A program made the translations under genes and the position numbers. A stretch of DNA of 64,000 nt from assembly GCA_037954325.1 (NCBI GenBank), contig JBBMNZ010000013.1, positions 9,420,501-9,484,500 on the forward strand, given 5' to 3'. The stretch comes from Fistularia commersonii (lineage: Eukaryota > Chordata > Actinopteri > Syngnathiformes > Fistulariidae). Below are positions 25,801 through 38,900 of the stretch, piece after piece. Below the pieces are notes generated by a model. The model made no database searches. It was given only the letters and a program-made list of their open reading frames with translations, and was not told the origin of the DNA. Within the stretch, counting starts at the first letter, position 1, and every line of letters begins with the position of its first letter.

Positions 25801-28800
25801 TTAAGGCAACTGGCAAATCTAAGGCGTTGTTATCTAGCAAAGTTAGCAATGGTCTCAAGAGAAAAAGCTCCTCTGTAACTGCATATTACTTAGTCAGCAC
25901 TGAACAGCATCTAAAATAAGTGTCCTCATTATGGACATAGTAGGGCATTTCAGAGCTTAAGATCCAGAAGGTTGTCTTTGCTATTAGTGGGCAGGAAAAC
26001 ATTACATAGTTGAATCGCTTTTCACCAATACAGGTGGCCTGGGGGGAGAGAAATAAAACATTTGCAGTAATATTCCAGATGCCAAATCATGACCTGTTCA
26101 GTTTGTTAAACCTTTTTTTATTTCCGTCTCCAATGTTTTATTTGTAATTTGATCAGTCACAGAAACGTATGAACAATCATTTGCCATTTAAGTGAAGTGA
26201 TTTTTTTTTCTCTCTCTGTCTTCAGCTTTAGTTTTATTACGAACTTTCCAGTGTTTTGGTTTCCTCAAGATCACTATTTCAACTTTACTTGTTCTTTTGT
26301 CAAAATTAATGTTAAATCGATAACCAAATTTTATTTTATTTTATTTTTTTTTTCAATGCAGATTTATTGTCACATCAATGTATTGACCTTCATCATACAG
26401 TGACAGCGATTAGCAAAGAAGATGTGGGGAAACAGACAGGAGTACAGGGAGATACAGCGAGAGGTAAAGATAGAGGTAGCAAAGGCAAAACAAAGGGTGT
26501 ACGATGACCTGTATGCTCGGTAGGACAGTAAGGAGGGAGAGAATGATCTATACAGGTTGGTGAAACAAAGAGATAAAGATGGAAAGGATGTACAACAGGT
26601 CCGGGTGATTAAGGATAGAGAGGGAAATGTATTGACAGATGCTTGAAGAGTGATGGGAAAATGGAAAGAGTACTTTGAAGAGCTGATGAATGTGGAAAGT
26701 GAAAGAGAGGCAAGGGTAGAAGAGGTGACTAGTGAAGACCACAAAGTAGCGGAGATTTGTAAAAGTGAAGTGAGGAAGGCATTGAAGAGGATGAAGAGTG
26801 GAAAGAGTCTGAAGTTCTATTGTATATCTAGTATGTTTCCTTTCCCTGAAGATAAAATATGGAGGAACTGAAGCTCTCAGGGCAAGTCTGGCACCAGCTC
26901 TCCTTCCAATGTGTACGTGTGTGCGTCTGTGTATGGGCAAATGCATGACGGAGTCCATTTGTAGCGTATGCTTCGCACAGCAGATGGTTGTGTGTGTCTA
27001 CATATGGTTTTGTGTCAGGACCTGTTTGACCCCTGCCATTGCTCCATCCAATGTCAGCTGACAGATGCCAGTAAGTATATTAACATATTTACTCTTGAGT
27101 TTTGTTTATTTCTTTTGGCTTTCCTCTTGGCCTGTCTATTTAGATATGGAGTTCCCAGGTATTTTCCCACCTGTTTTCTGCATAATGTATAAAAAGCACT
27201 CAGTAGATTATTACAGATTAGAATCCTTGTATTTGGTCAGTTATCCATCCAATAGAAGGCTCTGATCCGATCAATTTGAAAAGTCTATGGCTTGAGAAAA
27301 CGAATATATCATTGATATCAAGATGTATACTTTGATAACACAATCTTGATTAAATCAAATTGTCATAAGAAGGAAATCAATTTTGGGCATAGACATCTGT
27401 CAAAAGCTAAGCATAATCGCAAGCAATAATCTCAAATCTGAAGATCCTTTACTCCCAGAACCAAAATTATTTTTCACTTGTCCTTGTGGCCATGGATGTT
27501 GTTTCAGTGATAGTAATAATCACATTCATATTTTTTTGTTGCAAAGACAAAAGTTGTTTAGGTCATTATTCAGCTTATTTACCCAATTTTTGAAAGCAGT
27601 ACACACAGATATAAAAATACATAATATCCATTCTTTCTACCACTCTATCCAATTTTGCTATATATTATAAATCGATGGAGTTGAAATTTATATACTGGTT
27701 GACATTTCAGCAAATTTAAGGAATTACCATCTTTTTCATATGGTTTTATTGAATGATTGTGAGCTTATTTGCTTCAAATAAGATGAGAAAATGACTCTTG
27801 CTTGAGATAGACTGTCTATTATCATTGGAGATTATTACATATTTGTTCAAAATTAAAGTCAAGAAACTCAAGTCCAGTTACCGCAACAAGAATTCATCCA
27901 CTGACTATCAGGCCTAGTATGTCAGAAGCCATGTCATAGACATTTACTGCAATCAGGCTTGGGTGTGTGTTCGTAGCCATATGAACAAATCATAGCAAAT
28001 ATATAGCCAGCAGTTACACTTCTTTAACGGGCTATTGTTTCTGCGCACTGCGGGCTTCTGAGTACCAACCTAAGATCTGCTCAACCTAACGGGAGTATTG
28101 TTACAGACCATGTTCATTCCTTTAAGAGATCACATAAGAGATTATCCATATCATCATGCCTCTTTTCACCAAGATAATGCACCTTGGTAAAAGGCTCATA
28201 TCATTTGAAAATGTCTTTAAGAACGTCTGTGTTGAAATGATTTTACAGTCACCAGATATCAATCCAGTTGAATGTCTCAGGAATGTGGAGGAATGATGGA
28301 GGTGCCAATGAATACACAGTCCTGGAATATGAATGGCAAAGCTGGCCAAAGAGTCAAAAACTATTTTTCATTTCAGACAGGTTGTTAGGAATAAGCAATG
28401 AATACCTGAAAGCAAAAGGGATGCAACCTGATAAAATGACTGCTCATTTCACATGTCTCAATGATCTTTCTTTTGCGTCCCACACCAGAGACCTGGATTT
28501 TTTTCTTTGAATTTACAGCCCAGATCAATGCAGTGGCATGATAATTTTGTAATGTTTTTGTTAGTCATGGTTATCAGGCAGTTTTTGGCATTAGTGTATT
28601 GGAAAGAAACTGAGAAGATCTGTAGTTTAGACATTTGGAATTAAGATCTTATAACAAGGTTCAAAAAGAAAAATGGTTCACCGGGGGGAGTGCAGCATCA
28701 AAAAATATTTCCTGTTTTCTGTGTTTGTTCTATGTTTTGTTTTGTTTTCAGAAATGACTGTCCTGTGAACTTACTGCATTGATGTAATGCCTCGTAACAA

Positions 28801-29942
28801 TGAATGTGTTATTAACTTCAAAGACCATAATAACAATATTTCAAAGCCACCTAATCTAGCAGGCTCCGTCTTTGCTTCTGTTTTTGAACTAATGCTTCAC
28901 AATGTGGATGGAATAAAAGAGTTAAAAGACTGTGCTATACCAGGCTAGCACCTGCCATTTTCTTCATTACCCGGAAGTATTTGCAACTGAACCCACCTCT
29001 GTATTTATTCTGTTTTCCAGGAGATAAGAAACATGCACAACGAACAGTTAATGGGCATTAGAAGAGAGGAGGAAATGGAGATGTCTGATGATGACATGGA
29101 GGAAGCCCCTGACAGCAAGGACTCTGAGGACTCAGGTATGCATATGCATGGTCATATTCGGTTGATTCTCTCTGTCAGCATGACATCGGGAATGAACACT
29201 GTTATGGATCTCCGGAGGAACAACTTGAAGTCTTGAAACAGGGAACAAGACAGTTGTATTTGATTGAAATGACAGTTGTCTGATTTTCACATGAATAAAT
29301 CAACACATTTAGAATATGTTTTGATCCTTTCACATCATACTTTTTAGCAGACTAATGTAGAACATTGCTGCTATTAGAAAGTTCTCTTATTGAATGTTTG
29401 CAGCATCTTAAGAATTTGTGTTGACATGCAGTTTTATATAAATTGTGTGGTTATACTGTTCAGAAGAAAGAATGAGACATGTAATACAATAATGTCTATG
29501 CCTAATGCATTACTCTTGCACCATGCCAGTTCTTCCTTCTATACACTCATTCATTCTGACATCCTCCATGACAGGCTGAACTATAGAGGAACACCAACCC
29601 CATTCCCGCCTTCTTGTGTTTCATACGTAACTTTGGGGCAGAATAACAGTGGTGTATTTTCACCTTGAACAGATGTTGTAAATGGACTAATGTAGATTCA
29701 AGATTCATAGCAATGTACCACAATTATGATTTTTTTAAACAAAGCCCAATCTGTATCGATTAGTGCTACCATTGAAGAAATAATACCCCTGCCCTGATGG
29801 GATAGTTTTGGATTCAGCATACAAAGAATGATGTGAGTCTACAACCATAGCCTATGTCCTTGAGATGACCCTCTGTTCATAAATGTGCTCAAGATAATTA
29901 AGTGTAGCACTGCTGGTCTTGCAACTCAACAAGACAATTTTA

Positions 29943-29976
<34 letters not shown>

Positions 29977-32900
29977 CATGTTTGACATTGCTGACTTAGT
30001 AAACTCACATAATATGAAGACTAAAGGAGTGCTAAATGAAAAGAAAATACATAAATAAATCTGTTCCATCAATGCCATACCACAATAAAACTTACCTTCC
30101 TGTAAATGAAGACCCACTGATTTGGACATAGTCAAACCATCTGCATTTTCATGAAATGTAAGCATCTTATCTATCAAGTGCCCAAGTGCATCTACCACTG
30201 CCAATTGTCTACCTTTAGTTTTACATTGTACAAGGTATCAGCAAGTAGAGCCCTCTTCTAAAGTTAGTTTTCTGCATCTCTGTTACATAGATTGGCAGGA
30301 AATAGGGTTTAAGCTGATGGACAAATGCATCAAGGACACTTCCATAATCTTGATTCCCCAGTCTGCTGTAGACTCGCAAACATTTACATAGTTAAGAGAT
30401 TTCATCGACATGTCATAATAAATATTGATGTTAAATTAATTTCTATCGGAAAAAGCACACCGACCAGTACGAATCCAGTGAAGGATGAGAGTTGAGTGAA
30501 CAGGGCTACTTTAATTAAGACCATCTTTGATCTGTTTTTGAAGAAGTCAGTGAGCCAAAATTTCTTCAGGAACCCATAATTAAATTGTTTGATAATAGCT
30601 TATGTGCAAGGACATTTATGGAATACAATTAAAAGCAGAAGCAAAGACTGCAGGATTTTAAATTGCACTGTTCAGAACCTCCTCATAATGTGTCTCCTAA
30701 CAGTGGCATCTGCTTTCCCTTTTTGTGTTTTGTTAGCACACTGAAAGAGTCTATCATGCCATGCACTGTTTATTAAGGTTCACATTTGACAGTATTGTCA
30801 AATATTTCTGTGAGAAAAGATATAAGTGCCACAGAGTGATAATCGCTCATTCTCTTCAGAGACCTGGCCTTTGCCACCATAATAGATTCCTTCCACAGTC
30901 TAGGAACTCTCTGTTGTTCCAAAGCGAACTTCAGAATGTATGTAAAAATATGACCCTGTTGTCAGGCACAATATCTCTATCCCATCAGGACAAGAGCCTT
31001 TTCTCCCTTTAATGTGACAAAGTAACCGATGATCACCTCATTATTTTCACTGACTGGCCTCAGGCTCATTTCTAAATTAAGAAGTTGCTTCTCTAGAATT
31101 GCAAATATCAAACCAGGAGTGCAATGCAGTATCCATCTCCTCTGAATAAAATGCTCACTTTCCCTTGTTTTCTCTTAAAACCAACGAAAGCATGTGGATC
31201 TCCATACCTGCCAGTTGCTACCCCTTTAAGAAAAAGGTGACACCAGAGTGCCATAATCTTCAGGCTTTTTTTGCCGGGGAGTCATTTTTGTTGAAATCCC
31301 AAGAGCAGTGCTACTAATCTTTCATCTAAAATTATCATAACCTAGAATCTTGAGCAGGCATAAGCATGACGGTGATCTCACTCTAAGGCCATCTCCCATC
31401 TTGTATTGTTCCCTACTGCTTGTTGTTGTCTTCATGTACTCGTCATGCCTTTTAATCATAATTATATCTGCCTTTTGCTAATAAGGTAGTTTCTGTAATC
31501 AACATGTAAATGTATGTAAATACAGTCATCTGCTCTTTTAGATACCCGCTATTTACTCATCAGAAATCCGCAGTGCTGTCAAAGTCGTGCCATTTCATTC
31601 AGAGATGTGGTACTTGCTGCGGTGGCAGGTGTTTCTGTAGTACTTTGTGTTTGTTGAACTGTTACACCCCTCTTTACTCTCTGGCCTTTAAATAAAAGGG
31701 GGGTGCTTTACATGCCAGCCAACCCTGCTGCAAACACCTGTGTCATGAAAGGTGCCTCTTAAAAAGAGAATTGATGTATCTTATCAGACTCATGTAGAGA
31801 GTAAAAAGCAGCGATGTGTTTGCACATGTAGGTGTTTTTGTGTGCATGCGCACGCATGGTTATCTGTAGGTCGATAGCTCTGTCTGTTGTGTAACAGAAA
31901 GGGAATTGCTCAGAATCTAGCCAAGCGGTTGACACCTCCTCACACCAGGTTGATGAGGCTCTCAGATCAATACTCCCCTCACCTCAAACCTTCATTTTGC
32001 CAGTAGAAAGTACAAGCAAACACACTGAGCTCCCGCACACACATACCTGCCAGCAAGAGTTCATTAGAACTGCCAGCGGTTCTTCATGATGGGCTGGAGG
32101 CAGCACTCATGTGAGTGCCTTCACAAAATCTAACCAGGCATACATTCATGCAAACACACATGCTCAAGCAACAAAATTATGCTTTTCCTCTCAATGTCGT
32201 CAATGTATTACACTTTGCCAAACACCTTCTCCTCAAGAAACAGGAGGAGAATTAGGTAATTCTACTGAGCATCTCTGAACCTGTGAAAGTCTCTTATGGT
32301 AATAGCTTGTCTTCTATCTTGTTTGCTCAAAAGTTCAGGGAGACTAGCACTTTTGCTTTACCCCCCTTTTGAATGATAAGGTAATCTAATGTGTTGGCCA
32401 TGGCCTGCTTAGAAGATACCTCATTGTCTGACAAAATGGACCCGGAAATGTTTCAGTTGATACTGCATGAGAGATGCGAGAGATGAGTATGATGATTTTG
32501 CCCATTCAGCCCACTTGAGAATAGATTTTCCTCCATATGGACCATGAGCTAAAATGTGTTTGACAACCCTGCCTCTGTCTCACATTGCGTGTGCGCCCGC
32601 CTCTTACTCAACTGCTTAACCTTGCGGTGATCTGGAATTACTCAGAAAGCTATCTTACTGATGCATTCCCATCGTATTGGCTTCAAGAAATCACTTAGTA
32701 CCATTTGCAAACTGACTCTGATATCCAGCAGAAAACATCCACACTGTGTAACAGCTTTGGGACATTATTTAAGGAAGGAGAAAGTCATCTGCATAACCAC
32801 TCCTGTATATTCAGTCAGGTCAATCAGTATTTGACCCCCCCTGTTATTTTACAAGTTCTCCCACTCACAAATCATGGAGGGGTCAAAAATTTTCATTTTG

Positions 32901-35900
32901 GTGCATTTCCACTGTGAGAGACAGAGCCAAAAAACCATCGGGAATCACATTGTATGATTTTTTTTAACACTTCATTTGTAAATTATAGGGTCAAATAAGT
33001 GATCCCTTGCTGATCAGCCAGATTCCTGACCCTCAAAGACCTGTTCCTTTGCTTTTAAGGAGTCCAACTACACTGTGCTCATCATTCTAATTGAGTAGAC
33101 ATGTGCACCCCGCAATTTGTCAGAAGTGTAGCAGTCAACATGAGTACGACCAAAAAGTCAAAAGACACAAGAGATAAAGTTGTTGACCTTCACAAAGCTG
33201 GAAAGTGGTACAGAGCAATTGCCAAGCAGCTTGGTGAAAAAAGAACAACCGTTGTAGCCATTGTCAGAAAATGGAAGCAGCTAATGATGACTGTCAATGT
33301 CCCTCGGACTGGGGCCCCATGGAAGATTTCGCCTCCTGGGGGGGCGGGGGGGGGGGCGCTGGGACTACTGTTTCCAAGGCTACTATCAGTAATACACTGA
33401 GACGTAATGGTTCAAAATTATGCATCACACGGAAGGTTCACCTGCTTAAGTCAGCCCATGTCAAAGCCCGTCTGAAGTTTGCCAGGGACCATCTGGATGA
33501 TCCAGAGAAGTCATGGGAGAAAGTTTTGTGGGCAGATGAGACCGAAATCCAACTTTTTGGTCGTAACTCCATTCGCCGTGTTTGGAGGAAGAAGAAGGAT
33601 AAGAATCAACCCAATAATGCCATACCTACAGTGATGCATGGGTTGGAAGCATCATGCTCTGGTGATGTTTTGCAGCACAGAGGCCAGGACGATTGCACCT
33701 GGATTAATGAGAGGATGAACGGAGCCATGTATTGTGACAATGACCCGAAGCACATGGCCAGGAAACCCAAAGAGTAACTCTGTAAGAAGAATATCAAGAG
33801 TTTTGGTGTGGGCCAGCCAGTCTCCAGACCTAAATCCAGAAGACAATCTTTGAAGGGAGCTGAAACTCTGTGTTTCTCAGCGACAGCCCTGAAACCTGAG
33901 AGATCTAGAGAAGATCTGTGTGGAGGAGTGGGCAACAGTTCTGCTGCAGTGTGTACAAACCTGGGGAAGACCTACGGGGACTGTTTGACCTCTGTAATTG
34001 TTAACAAAGGCTTCTCTACCAAATATTAAAATGATTTGACTCAAGGGATCAAATACTTATTTGACCTTTTAATCTACAAGTAGATTGTCAAAAAAAATCA
34101 TACAATGTGATTTTTTTTTTTTATTCCCTCTTCCACAATGGAATTGCACCAATGATGAAAATTCTAGACCCTGCCATGATCATGATTTCTAAGTGGAAGA
34201 ACTTGCACAATCACAAGGGGGTCAAATACTTATTGACCTGACTGTGTATTATTAATGCAGTTCTCTTCTCGAAGACAACTTTCCAGTGACTCAGTAATAC
34301 TTTGTAGCCCGTGACAGCCAGAAAGTAATGATTTTAAATAGTGGTTGGAACACCAGGATTTTTGTCAGACGCTCATACAAATACCCCCTGAGGAGAGACA
34401 CTACAGATCTAAATTCTTTGTTTTTCAACAGCAAGTTAAAGCACATATAGTGGTGAAGAAGTGATAACATTTTTGCTTCTTCCTGACTGAATGCATCGAC
34501 CCTGAACAGGCTTCTCTCAATAATTAATCAATGATAACTGTAATTAACATTCGTCTGTTTATCTTTTGGAAGAGCCAGGCTTTTACCTGTAAGTGGCCTT
34601 TATTGTCAAGTACTTTCAAGCCCTTTAAACTCACGCACAGCAGATCTGATACCCATGCTTTACCCATATGGACCATGATAATATGGGTCATTGACAACTT
34701 AGAGATCCTAAGCTAGATATTTAAGTTTGGACATTTTACACAAATGTCCAGAGTACTTTTGTTAGAATCAACACAGGAATAAAGAGGAAATTATTCTTTA
34801 TATGGTCTCAAAAAAGGGCTCACAACAACATCTAATGTACTGTCCTCTTTCCCCTATGATAGTCCTTTGACCTATATTACTATATTATGACCCATCTCTG
34901 ATCAAAGGCCCTCAATCTATCAATCATAAAATGACAAGTTTATGTCAATACATAAATTCATGATAAGGTGAATGGGATTTCAGTTTACAGAATACTCGTG
35001 AACCCAAAGCTATAAAATCCATAGTCTCCGCCACCTGGCTGGCTTCAATAGGATGTGCTTTCCTACTACAAAATTGGCCTGATTCCATGCAGCTAAATGT
35101 TCTTTTTACAGATACATGTTCACTTGAATTTGAATTTGTTTACATGATCTAATTTCAAAGAGTTACCCAGTACAGACATGGACACTCTTCAGTTGTTATT
35201 TTAGCAGTGTCTGAAATGACCAAATGATAATTCATGCTATCCACAGTTTTCCATTTAGCTCCATTTATTTCTGAATCTATAGGGATTTCTCAAGCGGAAG
35301 CCTTAAAAGAGGAGAACGACTCGTTGCGCTGCCAGCTCGATGCCTATAGGAATGAGGTGGAGCTGCTAAAACAGGAACAGGGCAAGAACCAACCAATAAA
35401 GAGTGATGAAGACAACACACATTCTCAACAGCTGAGCTTTCTACAGCAGGCTTTGCAAGGCATGCAAAAGGTAGTATCTGTGTACCAACACAAGTGCAGA
35501 CATTTTACTATTCAGAAGTCCAACAATGACTTTACTTTTCACAGCATTCTGGTTCGGAATCTGTTTTGAACACCATGGTAACTGTGGTTAACTGTGGTTT
35601 TGTGAAATGTATAATTCTGAGGTCTGTCATTTATTGATGATAGCACCACTTAAAAGGAACACCAAGTCCTGTCAGGGAACCAGATGAAAAGTACAGCTGC
35701 CTAGAGCAGGTCTGACTTTTAAGAGAGGAGCATCTAAAAAACATTATCTCGTAGATTGTGATTATAGGAAATATTCCCTGCTGCATCTAATAGTTGGAGG
35801 CTTGACTCAAGAAACTAATCAAGGAAAGATCAAGTTCTACAAAATTCAACTTATCATTATCAGTTGCTTTCATGATTTGTCATGATTTTTTTTATTTTAA

Positions 35901-38900
35901 AGACAAAACACAAAAATGTAAGTACAAATGGTTTAATAAGTTCATATTCAAAACTAGAATTTATCACTTATATATCCATCATAGTAGGTATTAAGTAAAT
36001 ATGATTCATTAATGTTTTGAAAAAAATATTCAGGCCTACAGCGTTCATGTTCTGATCATTCCCAGCTTAAATGCAATAAATAAACTGAACATCAGTCGTT
36101 ACTTGAATTAGGCATTTTCCTCCAGTATCTTCTATGATCAATTAGTGTGTATAAAGAAAGGGACCCTATGTGGAGCTCAGTGGGTGAGAATTCCAATAAA
36201 GAACCCTTGCAATTCGCTAACTTTTCATTGAAATTAACCCATCAGGTGGTGAATATTGTGAGCTGTAATTAGTTGAAATAAGCAAAGAAACGATTTGACA
36301 TAAATATAATTTATAGTTGTAAAGATATGTTAGAAAAAATGTTCTTGGGTTTTTTCAATATTGGGGATGAAAACCAAATTAGTGTTTTCCCTGAATATAC
36401 ATCACTGTGTATTTTTTTAATGTCTAAAAGCAAAGGTTTAGCAGATTATTCTGCATTAGAATAGTTTGACGACAATGGATTTCAGTCCATGCAATATTAA
36501 AAGAAGACATAATTATTATTACCTTCAAATTATTTTTATTACAACCGATTATTAGCCTATGTAAAAATAAAACAAAATATTGATTGATTTGATTAATCTT
36601 CAGCATTGTCATCACCGATTAGTTTGCAGGAGAATCATTTGGTTATTGTTCTGTTTTTTTCTGCAGCAATTATTCAAAATGAGAGAAGAACTAAAACAAC
36701 GAGATGCTGAGTTGGAGCAGAGTTTAGAAGACAAACAGCAGCTGAAGATCCAAGTTCAGAACTTGAAGGAGGGGCTCCAAAACCTACAGAATGCACGTGT
36801 AATGCAGGTCAGTTTAATCCAAATATACCACATCACGCTATTTTTTCCCCTGGGATAAAGACAAGGTAAAAATGTTCAGCAAAACAGTTATTTTTATATG
36901 TACTGTATATTTCATGGCGTTGTTCAACCTTTGTGTTTGCATTCATATTAGAAATTAATACTCCATGTGTAAGAAAATGTATCCTGCAATGTTTGGGTTT
37001 TTTGATACGTTGAGAATACCTCAATGTATTATCTTCCCTCCATTTTCAATGAAAAAATGGAGGTAAGATAATTTGGTAGAGATACAAAATGATAATATCT
37101 TCTTGATGCCAACTCATTTCTGCACATCTAAAGTCCCACATTGAATCTTTGGACCCATAATTACATTAGATTATTACCAATAGGATGTCAGCGGGCTGTT
37201 TGCCTTACAGAAAGCTTACCTTTTTGTACAGTTTGGTTTATAATCAGAGGCTAATTATGGATAAAGAAAAATGTATATACATCTGAGAATCAATATTTGA
37301 GGGTCTTTGTTTCCATTCCTATCGTTTCATTAATCGAAGTCTCCACTTTCCAAGTGTGCTCTAACAATCACTGAGGGAGGTTTTCGATTTTAGGTTTTAG
37401 CAAACAATCCTTTCCAATTTTACACTGGCTTCAGCTTTTATAAAAGTAGAGGTTAAAGTTGTGACTCATTATATTTCGCGCAAGGGTGTGTTATTTTAGA
37501 AAAAGGAAACATACAATTAAGTATACGGTAAGAATAAAAATAATATTTTTTCTTGTCATAAACACCTTTAAAACGGCATTTTGTTAAACTAAAGGGTAAT
37601 AAATGCTCCTAATGTAGTTAACCAGTAATGCATTTCAATTAAATGAAAATTGTGTATAAGCCATTGTATTGGCCTCCAGGTTTGCTTTCCGTCCAACAAA
37701 TTGTTCTTGTGCCTTTTTTGCACTCTGCGGTAACTGTTTTCTTCTTGTAGCTAAAGGAGAGGAGAAAAAAAATGAAATAAAATAATTATATTCCTTACTG
37801 TGATTATATTGAAAATGTTTACCACAATGAAACGGTTTCCTTATTTGTATGCAGTTCAGAATTCCGTCAATCCCAAGACATTGAATCCCAAGCAACACAG
37901 ACACTATTATTTCCTGGATATTTTCGTCGTGTGCCCCATCAGCTGTAGAAAGCATTGGAAACAAGGAACACACTAGGCTGCTATCATTACGTTTGTAGTA
38001 TGATCACCAGATAGAAAGATTTGCACGTTGGTGTAAAAAATCAAAGTACTGTCTATGAACTGTTGTCAAATCATTAGCAGTTTCTTTTTCTTTCAATTAT
38101 GAATCCTCCCCAATGCCATAATTTTCCCCTTTTTTCAGCACGGTACCTAAAGTAAGAGCAGTTTTTCACAAGTTCTGACATGAATGAGCTGTATTCTTAC
38201 AACATTGCCAGAAACAGAGCACCAAGATCCACAATCTTATTAGTTTCTTGGGTCATTCATCTATGTTAGCTATGTCATGTTTACTAATGCTTCAGGTGTT
38301 GTCCCATATTTCCAATTTTCGAGTGCTAATGTTTGTTAATGTTCCTTCTGGCTCAATCTAATGAGAGGAAGAGCTGTCATTAGAATGAGTGTTGGGTTCA
38401 ATTGTCTATTAAATTGGATAATAACACAAATGAAAGGCTTTCAATCCAAGTCAGGACCTACTCCATGTGGTTTCCCTTTGTAAATGCCAGCTTGAGGATT
38501 CCTATGGCTCACTGTTGGAGTGGTAATTCACTAATGGGTGTCCTTCCTCAGATCAGCTGAAGAGACAGAGTTATCAATAGCGTGTTAATGGTGATGAGTT
38601 TGATAAGAAATGTGCGTCCTGAACTGTGAACCCAGAGGAAGATGCTAATTAAATACCTGAATACAGACAGAGACAAGCAAGAAGAGGCTGCCTCATTACC
38701 GGGAGGCAAAAATCAATTTTTGAATATGGCTTTCATCAAGGATGAACAGTAGTGATACAGTTATTTTTCATGTTGAAGAGATTCTTTAACACGTCAGTAT
38801 CTGTGCTTCCCGTTCTCACGCTTGACTATATCAGTAGTACTGCATGATAATAAGGATTTTAAGATCCACACAACCTGTGTCACCATTTTCCATCACATTT

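Larger units (their letters stand above)
25741..29020. other. enox2 intron, second part
   Basis: Apart from the RTE piece and a Tc1 shred, this is ordinary AT-rich intron. It leads to the acceptor TTCTGTTTTCCAG at 29020. Confidence 0.55.
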
